DNA from: Trueperaceae bacterium
GTDB lineage: Bacteria; Deinococcota; Deinococci; Deinococcales; Trueperaceae
Assembly: GCA_003567075.1 (NCBI GenBank)
Contig: PXAU01000159.1
Span: forward strand, 1-13,521
Direction: 5' to 3'
Length of the DNA stretch: 13,521 bases
Shown in pieces: positions 6,687-13,066 of this stretch. How positions within the stretch are numbered: position 1 is the stretch's first letter; each line of letters begins with the position of its first letter. The notes below the pieces were generated by a model. That model did no database searches. It had not been told where the DNA came from and worked only from the letters and a program-made list of their open reading frames with translations. A program made the translations under genes and the position numbers.

Positions 6687-7307
6687 ATGACCCCGCAGAA
6701 GCTCACCATCCTCACGGTCGCCTTGGCGCTGGTCGCTGTCGCCGCCATCGTGCTGGCGCCCCGATTGGGCTCGCCGGCGGCCGACCTCGACCTCAGCGAC
6801 CATCCGCGGCTCGGCTCGGCCGACGCTCCCGTCACCATCGCGATCTTCGAGGACTTCCGCTGCCCGGCCTGCGCCAGCTTCGAAGCCGACGTGCTGCCGA
6901 CGCTCAAGCGCGAGTACGTCGACACCGGCCAGGCCAGCCTGGTGTTCGTGCACTTCCCGGTCCTGGGACCGGCCTCGGAGCACGTCGGCCGCATCGGCGA
7001 GTGCGTCTTCCAGCAGAGCAACAGCGCCTTCTGGGACATGAAGTCGCCGCTCTACCGGGCGCAACCGGAGCTGGATCAGGCGCGCCGCGCCGAGGAACTC
7101 GCGCTCACCTACGCGCCCGGCATCGACGAGGACGTCTTCCGCGAATGCCTGAGCGCCGACGCGAGCTTGGAACGCGTGCGCGCCGACCGCGCCATAGCGA
7201 CCGATCTCAACCTGCGCGGGACGCCTTCGGTGGTGGTCGACGGGACGCCGGTGACGAGCCCGACCCTCGGTGACGTGCGGCGCGCTGTCGACGCCGCACT
7301 GCGCTGA
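6687..7307 (+). CDS. DsbA/BdbD-like thiol-disulfide oxidoreductase, membrane anchored
   Basis: This protein probably introduces disulfides into exported proteins. The 206 residues start with an uncleaved-looking membrane anchor or signal (about 6-24), then a DsbA-type thioredoxin fold with an inserted helical part. The active site is CPAC (59-62) in FEDFRCPACASFE. The cis-proline loop is RGTPSVVVDGTPV (177-189; Pro180). Two more cysteines, Cys106 (IGECVFQ) and Cys154 (FRECLS), lie in the helical insertion and could form a structural disulfide. The opening GSADAPVTIAIFEDF is typical of the DsbA/BdbD thioredoxin_4 group. It is followed 25 nt later by dsbB, the expected reoxidising partner. The start is supported by the TAGACT box. 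Isomerase activity is not excluded, but the pairing with dsbB favours oxidase. Confidence 0.93.
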   Translation: MTPQKLTILTVALALVAVAAIVLAPRLGSPAADLDLSDHPRLGSADAPVTIAIFEDFRCPACASFEADVLPTLKREYVDTGQASLVFVHFPVLGPASEHVGRIGECVFQQSNSAFWDMKSPLYRAQPELDQARRAEELALTYAPGIDEDVFRECLSADASLERVRADRAIATDLNLRGTPSVVVDGTPVTSPTLGDVRRAVDAALR

Positions 7308-7321
7308 GGCGCTGGCTCGCC

Positions 7322-7327
7322 GGGAGG
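7322..7327 (+). promoter_or_regulatory. Shine-Dalgarno site of dsbB
   Basis: GGGAGG with a 5-nt spacer to GTG 7333-7335. It decides the start against an ATG at 7270 that would lie inside the dsbA-like gene. Confidence 0.7.
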
Positions 7328-7332
7328 CGCGG

Positions 7333-7770
7333 GTGACGCCGGTCGTGGCGCGGACGTACCTGGCTTGGCTGGTGGCGATCGTCGCCACCGCCGGCTCGCT
7401 CTACTTCTCGGAGGTGCGCCTCTTCGTCCCCTGCGCGCTGTGCTGGTGGCAGCGCATCTTCATGTACCCGCTGGTGGCGCTGTTGGGCGTGGCGGTCTTC
7501 GCACGCGACGAGCGCGCCTGGCGCTACGGGCTGCCGTTGGCGCTCGCCGGCCTCGGCACCGCCTGGTACCACTACCTGATCCAGCGCGTGCCCGCGCTCG
7601 CGCCGCCCGGCGTGTGCCGCGACGGCGTGCCCTGCACACTCCAGTACATCGAGTGGTTCGGGTTCGTGACCATCCCCTTCCTGGCCGGCAGCGCTTTCGG
7701 CCTGATCACGCTGGCGTTGGCGTGGAACGCGTTCGCGCAGCGCCGATCCGACCCGCCGCCAGCAGGCTGA
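7333..7770 (+). CDS. dsbB: Disulfide bond formation protein B (BdbC type)
   Basis: DsbB/BdbC is the inner-membrane protein that reoxidises DsbA and passes electrons to quinone. The 145-residue product has four predicted membrane helices (about 8-26, 42-57, 65-82, 112-133). The first cysteine pair is in FVPCALCWWQRIFMYPL (31-47; Cys34, Cys37), a near-perfect BdbC signature. The second pair is Cys95 and Cys101 in GVCRDGVPCTLQYIEWFGFVTIP. Both pairs are needed in the family and both are present. Translation from GTG 7333 is supported by GGGAGG upstream. The gene follows the dsbA-like gene by 25 nt, so the two should be cotranscribed. Its last 65 nt overlap the 3' end of the convergent MFS gene. 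Confidence 0.95.
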   Translation: MTPVVARTYLAWLVAIVATAGSLYFSEVRLFVPCALCWWQRIFMYPLVALLGVAVFARDERAWRYGLPLALAGLGTAWYHYLIQRVPALAPPGVCRDGVPCTLQYIEWFGFVTIPFLAGSAFGLITLALAWNAFAQRRSDPPPAG

Positions 7771-9136
7771 GGGCGACCGCCGACACACCGACGGCGTAGG
7801 CCACCGCCACGCCTGCAGCCAAGCCCGCGCCCGGCGTCACCAGCGCCAGCAGGGCGCCCGCGACACCGGTCGCCGTCGCCGCCGCGACGCCGTCGGCCAG
7901 CTGCAGGGCGGCCGAGACCGAGCCCGGCTCAACGCGCTCGTGCTCGGCCCGCTCGAACGCCAGCACGCTGCTGGTGGCGTGCGCGAAGCCAATGCCCGTA
8001 GCCGCGAGCGCCCAGCCGCACAGCGCCAGCGCCAGCGCGGCGGGTCCGGGCAGTGCCAGCGTGAGCAGTTGCAGCGCCAGCCCGGTGCCGAGCACCTGCG
8101 CACCCAGCAACACGCGCCGCTCGCGGCTTCGAGCCAGCGCCAGCCAACGCGACGTCGACACCTCCGACCAAGCGAGGTCCTCGAGACGGGCTTGCAGCCA
8201 GGAACCGAGCGTCCACACGAGCGCTCCGGTGGCGATCACCAGGCCGGTGATCGCCGACGACAGGCCCAACAGGTCGGTGAGCATCAGCGCCAGGTACACC
8301 TCGACGGTGATGAAGCCCGCGAACAGGAGCCCGCGCGCCGCCACCACCGAGGCCAGACCGGGCGCCAAGCGCAGCATGCGCGGCGGCGCGAGCCGCGCCA
8401 GCGTCCGCGGCACCAGCAGCGCGGCCGACGCCCCGAGCAGCGTCCGCAACCACCACGACGCCGTCGCACCCAACGCCCACACCCCGGCGCCGACCGCGGC
8501 CGCGAGCAGCAGCGCGTGCCACAAGCGCCGGCCACCGACGGACGTCACCACGCTGGAGGGGCGCAGTCCGACGAAGCTCGGGACGGTCAGCAGCGCCACC
8601 AGGCTGGCGAGCGGCACGAGCGCGGCGAACACCCAGCGCCACGAGGCCAGTTCCGCCACCAGCCCCGCCGCCGCCGGCCCCAGCAGCGCCGGCACCACCC
8701 AGGCAGCCGACAGCAGCGCCATCACCCGAGCCCGCGCGTGATCGGGGTACGCCACCGTCACGGCCACGTAGATGCAGGTGACCACCGCCCCACCGCCCAG
8801 GCCCTGCAAGGCTCGGGCGCCGATCACGACCCCCATCGACGGTGCCACGGCCGCGAGCGCCGAACCCACCACGAACGCCAGCAGGCCCAGTACGAAGGCC
8901 CGCCCAGGGCCGTGCCGGTCGGCCTGGGCCCCGCCCCACACGGTCCCGACCAGGCTGGCGAGCAGGTTGGCCGAGAAGAGCCAGCCGTAGTGCTCCAAGC
9001 CGCCCAACTCGGCCGGGATGCGCGGCGCGACCGTCACCACCGCCAAGGCGCCGATCGCCATGACGGTCACGCCCAGCACGAGGCCAACCGTCAGCGCCCG
9101 CCCCGGCGCCACCTCGCTCACGGGCGCGCCGCTCAC
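7706..9136 (-). CDS. MFS transporter, probable drug/proton antiporter type
   Basis: This integral membrane transporter has 476 residues and at least 12, perhaps 14, hydrophobic helices. The N-terminal half has the MFS motif A, GGAQADRHGPGRAFVLG (68-84), between helices 2 and 3. It also has ARALQGLGGGAV (107-118) and a motif-C-like segment SAAWVVPALLGPAAAGL (143-159), which is associated with antiporters in the drug-export families. The C-terminal half is Ala/Leu-rich and less conserved, so the substrate cannot be inferred. The GTG at 9134-9136 overlaps the phosphoesterase stop as GTGA, indicating coupling; a longer frame to 9265 would overlap that gene deeply and adds no family sequence. The 3' end overlaps dsbB by 65 nt, tail to tail. 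Confidence 0.88.
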   Translation of the reverse strand: MSGAPVSEVAPGRALTVGLVLGVTVMAIGALAVVTVAPRIPAELGGLEHYGWLFSANLLASLVGTVWGGAQADRHGPGRAFVLGLLAFVVGSALAAVAPSMGVVIGARALQGLGGGAVVTCIYVAVTVAYPDHARARVMALLSAAWVVPALLGPAAAGLVAELASWRWVFAALVPLASLVALLTVPSFVGLRPSSVVTSVGGRRLWHALLLAAAVGAGVWALGATASWWLRTLLGASAALLVPRTLARLAPPRMLRLAPGLASVVAARGLLFAGFITVEVYLALMLTDLLGLSSAITGLVIATGALVWTLGSWLQARLEDLAWSEVSTSRWLALARSRERRVLLGAQVLGTGLALQLLTLALPGPAALALALCGWALAATGIGFAHATSSVLAFERAEHERVEPGSVSAALQLADGVAAATATGVAGALLALVTPGAGLAAGVAVAYAVGVSAVALSLLAAGRIGAARTRSTPTPA

Positions 9137-10026
9137 TCCGGCGGCGGCACGACGCTGCTGCTCTCCGACGGCCACGGCACGACGGGCGTGAAGCGCTCCG
9201 GGTGGAGCGCCTGGAAGCGCCGCCAGCTCCCGTCGCCGAGCGCCTCGCCACGTTCGCTCGCCCACATCTGGTAGGGCACCAGGTACGAGCGCGCGTCACG
9301 CACCTCGTCCCGGAAGAGTCGCGCCAGCAGCCCGCCGGCGCGCAGGTAGTCATCGCGTTCGAAGCGCGCCAGGGCCGCCTCGACGTCGTACGCCCCCCTT
9401 CGGAAGGTCGGTCGCCAGCAGCCGTCGGCGAGCTCCAGCAGCAGGTACTGCGCGCGTCCGTCGCGATTGAAGGGGACGCCGACAGCGCCCGTGTTCATGA
9501 GGGTGACGCGACCCCAGCGCCGCAGCATCGGCTCGTGCGTGTGCGAACCGATCAGCACGTCGGCTGGGTGCATCTCGTGGATCTCCGACACCACCGCGTC
9601 GCTGAGGTAGCGGCCGTAGCCCTCGCGGTAGTGGCGCGGGCTGCCGTGGCTGACCAGCACGCTGGGCGCGCCCGGGGGCGCGATGCGCACCGTCAACGGG
9701 GCCGTCCGCAGGGGCTCCAGCGCCTCGGCCTGCGTCAGCTCCCGGGCGCACCAACGATTCGCCTCCCAGAAGGGGTCGTGCCGGAAGGCGCCGGGCAAGG
9801 CGCCGTCGCCATCGGCAAGCGACCGCACCAGGTCGTCGTGGTTGCCGAGCGTGAGCTCGGCGCCGAGTTCGGTCACGCGCCGCACCACCGCCGCCCCGTC
9901 CGGACAGCGGTTGACCAGATCGCCATTCACGATGGCGCGATCCACGTGGTGCCGGGCCGCATCCTCGAGCACGGCCTCCAACGCCGGCAGGTTGCCGTGG
10001 ATGTCGGCCAGGATCGCGATGCGCAC
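9133..10026 (-). CDS. Calcineurin-like metallophosphoesterase
   Basis: The 297-residue cytosolic protein carries a complete dimetal site. The motifs are LADIHGN (Asp8, His10), GDLVNR (Asp36), GNHDD (Asn62, His63), VSHGSPR (His127) and GSHTHEP (His162, His164). The sequence (V)RIAILADIHGNLPALEAVL at the start and MNTGAVGVPFNRDGRAQYLL after the last motif are typical of the YfcE/MJ0936-like group, which hydrolyses phosphodiesters. The natural substrate is not known. A C-terminal stretch of about 100 residues (YDVEAALARFERDDYLRAGG onwards) extends beyond the core and ends in SSSVVPPPE. The GTG at 10024-10026 directly precedes RIAILAD, with TAGACT 5 nt upstream. A frame open to 10857 on the same strand is antisense to the next gene and was not used. 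The MFS gene is coupled downstream. Confidence 0.93.
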   Translation of the reverse strand: MRIAILADIHGNLPALEAVLEDAARHHVDRAIVNGDLVNRCPDGAAVVRRVTELGAELTLGNHDDLVRSLADGDGALPGAFRHDPFWEANRWCARELTQAEALEPLRTAPLTVRIAPPGAPSVLVSHGSPRHYREGYGRYLSDAVVSEIHEMHPADVLIGSHTHEPMLRRWGRVTLMNTGAVGVPFNRDGRAQYLLLELADGCWRPTFRRGAYDVEAALARFERDDYLRAGGLLARLFRDEVRDARSYLVPYQMWASERGEALGDGSWRRFQALHPERFTPVVPWPSESSSVVPPPE

Positions 10027-10031
10027 GCGCG

Positions 10032-10037
10032 AGTCTA
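10032..10037 (-). promoter_or_regulatory. Predicted -10 element of the phosphoesterase gene (leaderless)
   Basis: TAGACT on the minus strand ends 5 nt before the GTG at 10024-10026. There is no ribosome site. It faces away from the promoter of the divergent DUF4388 gene. Confidence 0.5.
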
Positions 10038-10096
10038 CCAGCGCCGTGTTGCGCGCCGCGCCTGAGCGCCGACGAACACCGCCGCGCCCGGGCGCG

Positions 10097-10102
10097 TACA
10101 CT
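10097..10102 (+). promoter_or_regulatory. Predicted -10 element of the DUF4388 gene
   Basis: TACACT lies 11 nt before the ATG. The spacer CGGGGGACAGC contains a G-run that might act as a weak ribosome site, so the message would have a very short leader of a few nucleotides. The 87-bp divergent intergenic region holds nothing else I recognise. Confidence 0.42.
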
Positions 10103-10113
10103 CGGGGGACAGC

Positions 10114-11124
10114 ATGCACCACGACGCCGTCCTCATCGCCACCATGCAGCATCGTCGCAGCGCGCTCGAGCAGGCGCTCAGCCAGGTCGGCTGGCGAGTG
10201 AGCGCGTACCAGAACGTCAACGCGGCGCTCGAGCCCCTCCGCACGCGGCCGTACGCGGCGGTGTTCTGCGACGAGTACCTGCGCGGCGCCAGCGCCGGCG
10301 GCTTCCTGGCCTGGAGCCGTCGCATCGCACCCGACGCGCGCTTCTACGTCATCGCGATGAACGGCGAACGCGCCGCGCTGACGGCCGTGCATACGCCCGA
10401 CGAGGTGCTCGCCTTCCCGCCCGACGAGGCGGCCTTGCCACGCCCGCTCCAGGCCACCCACTGGGACGCGCAGGCGCCAGGGCTGCGCGACGTGCCGCTC
10501 GAGGGACGCACGGACACGATCGGCCTGGCCGAGCTGATCGAGATGCTGGCGCTCACCTCGGCCAGCGCCGTCATCGCCCTCGACGGCGGACAGGTCGGAC
10601 GGCTCTACCTCGACAACGGGCAACTCGAGCACGTCGTCAGCCTCCGTAGCGGCGCCGAGGCCAACGGCGTCCACGGCTTGGCGGAGCTGCTCGAGCGCGT
10701 CGACATGGACTTTCAGGTGCTTCCCTACCGGCACCCGAGCCGTCGCACGGTGCACGTCGCCACCGCGGCGGCACTGACCGAGGCGGCCCGGGTGCGTGAC
10801 GAACAGCGCCGCGACGCGGCGCTGTTGGAAGCGATCGCGGGCGCCATCGACGCGCACGGGATCGCCATCGGCGCGAGCTCAGGCGAACGCCCGACGCTGG
10901 CGCGCGGTGACGGTGCGGCGGCCTTCGCATCGGCCGTCCAGGCCTTGGCCGCGCTCAAGCCGACGGCGGGGGCGGTGAGCCACCTGACGTGGGAGAGCGA
11001 ACGGCAGGCCCTGGCCGCGCTCCGCGTCGGTGACGACCAGTTGCTCGCCGCGTCGGCGACCAGGGGCAGAAGCCTGGTGCTGCTCGCCGCGCTCGTCAAG
11101 GCGGTCAAGCAGCGCGGGCGCTGA
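10114..11124 (+). CDS. Regulatory protein: degenerate receiver, DUF4388 (PATAN), roadblock-like
   Basis: Three modules can be traced in 336 residues. Residues 4-112 look like a response-regulator receiver. AVLIATMQHRRSALEQAL replaces the acidic Mg-binding pair, AAVFCDEYLRG (48-58) keeps an Asp53 at the phosphoacceptor position, and AFPPD stands where the conserved Lys should be. It is thus probably a pseudo-receiver. Residues 129-212 fit DUF4388: LEGRTDTIGLAELIEMLALT, then GRLYLDNGQLEHVVSLRSGAEAN and a final FQVLPYR. Residues 237-333 (LEAIAGAIDAHGIAIGASSG, then DDQLLAASATRGRSLVLLAAL) resemble a roadblock/LC7 domain, as in MglB-type regulators of small GTPases. No DNA-binding or enzyme domain is visible. 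The 3' end overlaps the convergent aroE by 20 nt. DUF4388 is the firmest call; the roadblock assignment is from pattern only. Confidence 0.8.
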   Translation: MHHDAVLIATMQHRRSALEQALSQVGWRVSAYQNVNAALEPLRTRPYAAVFCDEYLRGASAGGFLAWSRRIAPDARFYVIAMNGERAALTAVHTPDEVLAFPPDEAALPRPLQATHWDAQAPGLRDVPLEGRTDTIGLAELIEMLALTSASAVIALDGGQVGRLYLDNGQLEHVVSLRSGAEANGVHGLAELLERVDMDFQVLPYRHPSRRTVHVATAAALTEAARVRDEQRRDAALLEAIAGAIDAHGIAIGASSGERPTLARGDGAAAFASAVQALAALKPTAGAVSHLTWESERQALAALRVGDDQLLAASATRGRSLVLLAALVKAVKQRGR

Positions 11125-11968
11125 GCGCCTGCTCCAAGACCTCGCCCATCACCGCCAACGGCGCCTGGTGGCCCGTCCAGGCGGTGAACGCCGCAGCGCC
11201 CTGATGCACCAGCATCGCGCGACCGTCCTGCGTGGCCAGGCCGGCCGCACGCGCCGCGACCAGCAGGGGCGTCGGCGTCGGCCCGTACACCAGGTCGACC
11301 ACCACGCCACGCTCGGGCAGCACGCTCGCCGGCAGCGGGCTTCCAGCCGGTCCGCCGACCATGCCGACGGAGGTTGCGTTCACGAGCCAGTCGGCGCGCG
11401 CCACGGCGGCCGGCAACCGCTCGGCATCGACCACGGCCACATCGCCGGCGCCGCGCCAGGCGCGCACCAAGGCCGCGGCGCGCTCGGCGCTGCGGTTGTG
11501 CACCAGCACGCTGCAGCCACCATCCAGGAACACCGCCACGGCGGCGCGCGCCGCACCGCCGGCGCCGAGCACCACGGCCCGGCCGGGAACGAGCGGGCGC
11601 TCGAGTTCGCGCAGCGCCGCGGCGAGTCCCGCCGCGTCGGTGTTGTGCCCCAGCAACCGACGGCCACGCCGAACGATCGTGTTGACCGCCCCCAAGCGAT
11701 GGGCCTCGGCGCTGACCTCGTCGAGGAGCGGCAGCACCGCCAGCTTGTGGGGCACGCTGATGTTGGCACCGAACAGGGTCGAGCTGGTGCGCAGGCGCTC
11801 GAGCGCCGCCGGCAGCTCCGACGGCGGCACGTCCCAGGCCTCGTAACGGCCATCGAGGCCCAATGCCGCGAAGGCGGCGTCGTGCATCACGGGACTGAGG
11901 CTGTGGGCCGCAGGATGCGCCAGCAGCACCGCTCGCGTCACCGTCACGGGTTCCAACGGGAGCGTCAC
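11105..11968 (-). CDS. aroE: Shikimate dehydrogenase
   Basis: AroE reduces 3-dehydroshikimate to shikimate with NADPH in aromatic amino acid synthesis. The 287-residue protein has all family motifs. These are AHSLSPVMHDAAF (21-33) for substrate binding, NISVPHK (69-75) with the catalytic Lys75 (Ser replaces the more usual Thr), LGAVNTIV (92-99), and GHNTDAAG (107-114) with Asp111. They continue with the nucleotide loop LGAGGAARAAV (134-144), NRSAERAAALV for NADP phosphate binding, VNATSVGM, DLVYGPTPTPLL and LVHQGAAAFTAWTG. The GTG at 11966-11968 overlaps the threonine aldolase stop as GTGA, so translation is coupled. A valine at residue 8 or 10 could be an alternative start, since the family usually begins only about 10-15 residues before the HSLSP motif. 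Confidence 0.96.
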   Translation of the reverse strand: MTLPLEPVTVTRAVLLAHPAAHSLSPVMHDAAFAALGLDGRYEAWDVPPSELPAALERLRTSSTLFGANISVPHKLAVLPLLDEVSAEAHRLGAVNTIVRRGRRLLGHNTDAAGLAAALRELERPLVPGRAVVLGAGGAARAAVAVFLDGGCSVLVHNRSAERAAALVRAWRGAGDVAVVDAERLPAAVARADWLVNATSVGMVGGPAGSPLPASVLPERGVVVDLVYGPTPTPLLVAARAAGLATQDGRAMLVHQGAAAFTAWTGHQAPLAVMGEVLEQALSARAA

Positions 11969-13053
11969 GAACGCACCGTACGGCGCTCGACCGCGCCGTC
12001 GGCACCTCGCTCGACCGCGCCGTCGGCAAGGTGCTCGAACGCCCGCGCGGCACGCGCGAGCGCGCGGTCGACGTCACCGTCGGCGAGGTCGGCGTGGGTC
12101 ACGAAGCGCAGGCTGCGCGTTCCCAAGGCGTTGACCAGCACCCCCTCGCGCGCCAATGCCGCGGCCGCCGCCGTGGCGTCGTCCACCTGCGCGTAGACCA
12201 TGTTGGTGTGGACCGTGGCGAGGTCGACGAGCACGCCCGGGAGACGCCCGAGCCCCGTGCCGAGCGCACGCGCGCGAGCGTGGTCCTCGTCCAGGCGCTC
12301 GCTCATCGTCTCGACCGCGACGATGCCGGCGGCCGCCAGCACGCCAGCCTGACGCATGCCACCACCCAAGAGCTTGCGGTACCGGTGCGCGGCACGCCGG
12401 AAGGCTGCCGACCCCACCAGCACGCTCCCCACGGGAGCCCCCAGGCCCTTGCTGAGGCACAGCGACACGGAGTCGAAGGGCCCGCACACCTCGGCCACGG
12501 GCACCTGCAACGCGGCCGCAGCGTTCCAGGCGCGGGCGCCGTCGAGGTGATACGGCAGCCCGGCCGCCCGCGCGACGTCGCCCACCGCCCGCGCCACCTC
12601 CAGCGGGACGACGGTGCCGCCGGCCCGGTTGTGGGTGTTCTCCAGCACGACCACGCCGCTGGGCGCCACGTGCAGCGAGTCGGTGACGGCGGCGCGGACG
12701 TCCTCGGGGCGCGGCACGCCCGCCGGGGCCGGGACGAAGCGCGGCACCAGGCCGGCGATCACGGCCATGGCGCCGAGCTCGTACTCGTAGACGTGCGCCC
12801 TCTCGGGGACGATCGCCTCGCTCCCGCGTGGGGCGTGCACCGCCAACGCCACCTGGTTGCCCATGGTGCCGCTCGGCACGAACAAGCCCGCCGCGTGCCC
12901 GGCCCGCTCAGCTACCAGGGCTTCGAGCCGTGCGACGGTGGGGTCCTCGCCGTAGACGTCATCGCCGACCTCGGCCTCGGCCATGGCGCGTCGCATGGCC
13001 TCCGTGGGGCGGGTGACGGTGTCGGAGCGAAGGTCGATGGGAGTGTCGGCCAT
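11965..13053 (-). CDS. ltaE: Low-specificity L-threonine aldolase (PLP-dependent)
   Basis: The enzyme cleaves L-threonine or L-allo-threonine to glycine and acetaldehyde. In the 362-residue protein I see DLRSDTVTRPT (7-17), VGDDVYGEDPTV (29-40), FVPSGTMGNQ (58-67) and His87 in RAHVYEYELG, which stacks on the cofactor in known structures. I also see LENTHNRAGG (137-146), HLDGAR (169-174; Asp171 for the pyridine nitrogen) and SLCLSKGLGAPVGS (197-210) with the PLP-binding Lys202. GGGMRQAG and an SLRFVTHADL C-terminal segment follow. The ATG at 13051-13053 is 13 nt after the trmFO stop and has TACCGT 7 nt upstream but no ribosome site. The C-terminus carries a short duplicated segment (DGAVERGADGAVER), which looks recently expanded and lies outside the catalytic fold. 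Confidence 0.95.
   Translation of the reverse strand: MADTPIDLRSDTVTRPTEAMRRAMAEAEVGDDVYGEDPTVARLEALVAERAGHAAGLFVPSGTMGNQVALAVHAPRGSEAIVPERAHVYEYELGAMAVIAGLVPRFVPAPAGVPRPEDVRAAVTDSLHVAPSGVVVLENTHNRAGGTVVPLEVARAVGDVARAAGLPYHLDGARAWNAAAALQVPVAEVCGPFDSVSLCLSKGLGAPVGSVLVGSAAFRRAAHRYRKLLGGGMRQAGVLAAAGIVAVETMSERLDEDHARARALGTGLGRLPGVLVDLATVHTNMVYAQVDDATAAAAALAREGVLVNALGTRSLRFVTHADLADGDVDRALARAARAFEHLADGAVERGADGAVERRTVRS
11984..12028. repeat. 21-bp direct repeat in the 3' end of the threonine aldolase gene
   Basis: Two identical 21-bp copies (11984-12004 and 12008-12028; each begins CGCTCGACCGCGCCGTC) are separated by 3 bp, a 24-nt period. They encode the repeated DGAVER of the protein tail, so the reading frame is kept. 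Confidence 0.9.
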
Positions 13054-13060
13054 GGCGCCG

Positions 13061-13066
13061 ACGGTA
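13061..13066 (-). promoter_or_regulatory. Predicted -10 element of the threonine aldolase gene (leaderless)
   Basis: TACCGT on the minus strand ends 7 nt before the ATG and directly follows the TAG stop of trmFO. If used, the aldolase-aroE pair can be expressed apart from trmFO. Confidence 0.42.

Noticed and set aside
7940..9274. 444-codon plus-strand frame opposite the MFS gene
   Set aside because: Its Gln/Arg/His-rich composition is typical of the antisense of an Ala/Leu-rich membrane protein. The MFS motifs on the other strand are decisive.
10027..10857. N-terminal extension of the phosphoesterase by 277 residues
   Set aside because: It is antisense to the DUF4388 gene, has no family similarity, and the motif-bearing domain begins right at the GTG preceded by TAGACT.
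9133..11124. Possible undescribed defence or signalling island around the phosphoesterase, transporter and DUF4388 protein
   Set aside because: There is no nuclease, toxin, integrase or repeat, composition does not differ visibly from the neighbours, and the genes face different directions. The evidence does not support a joint system.
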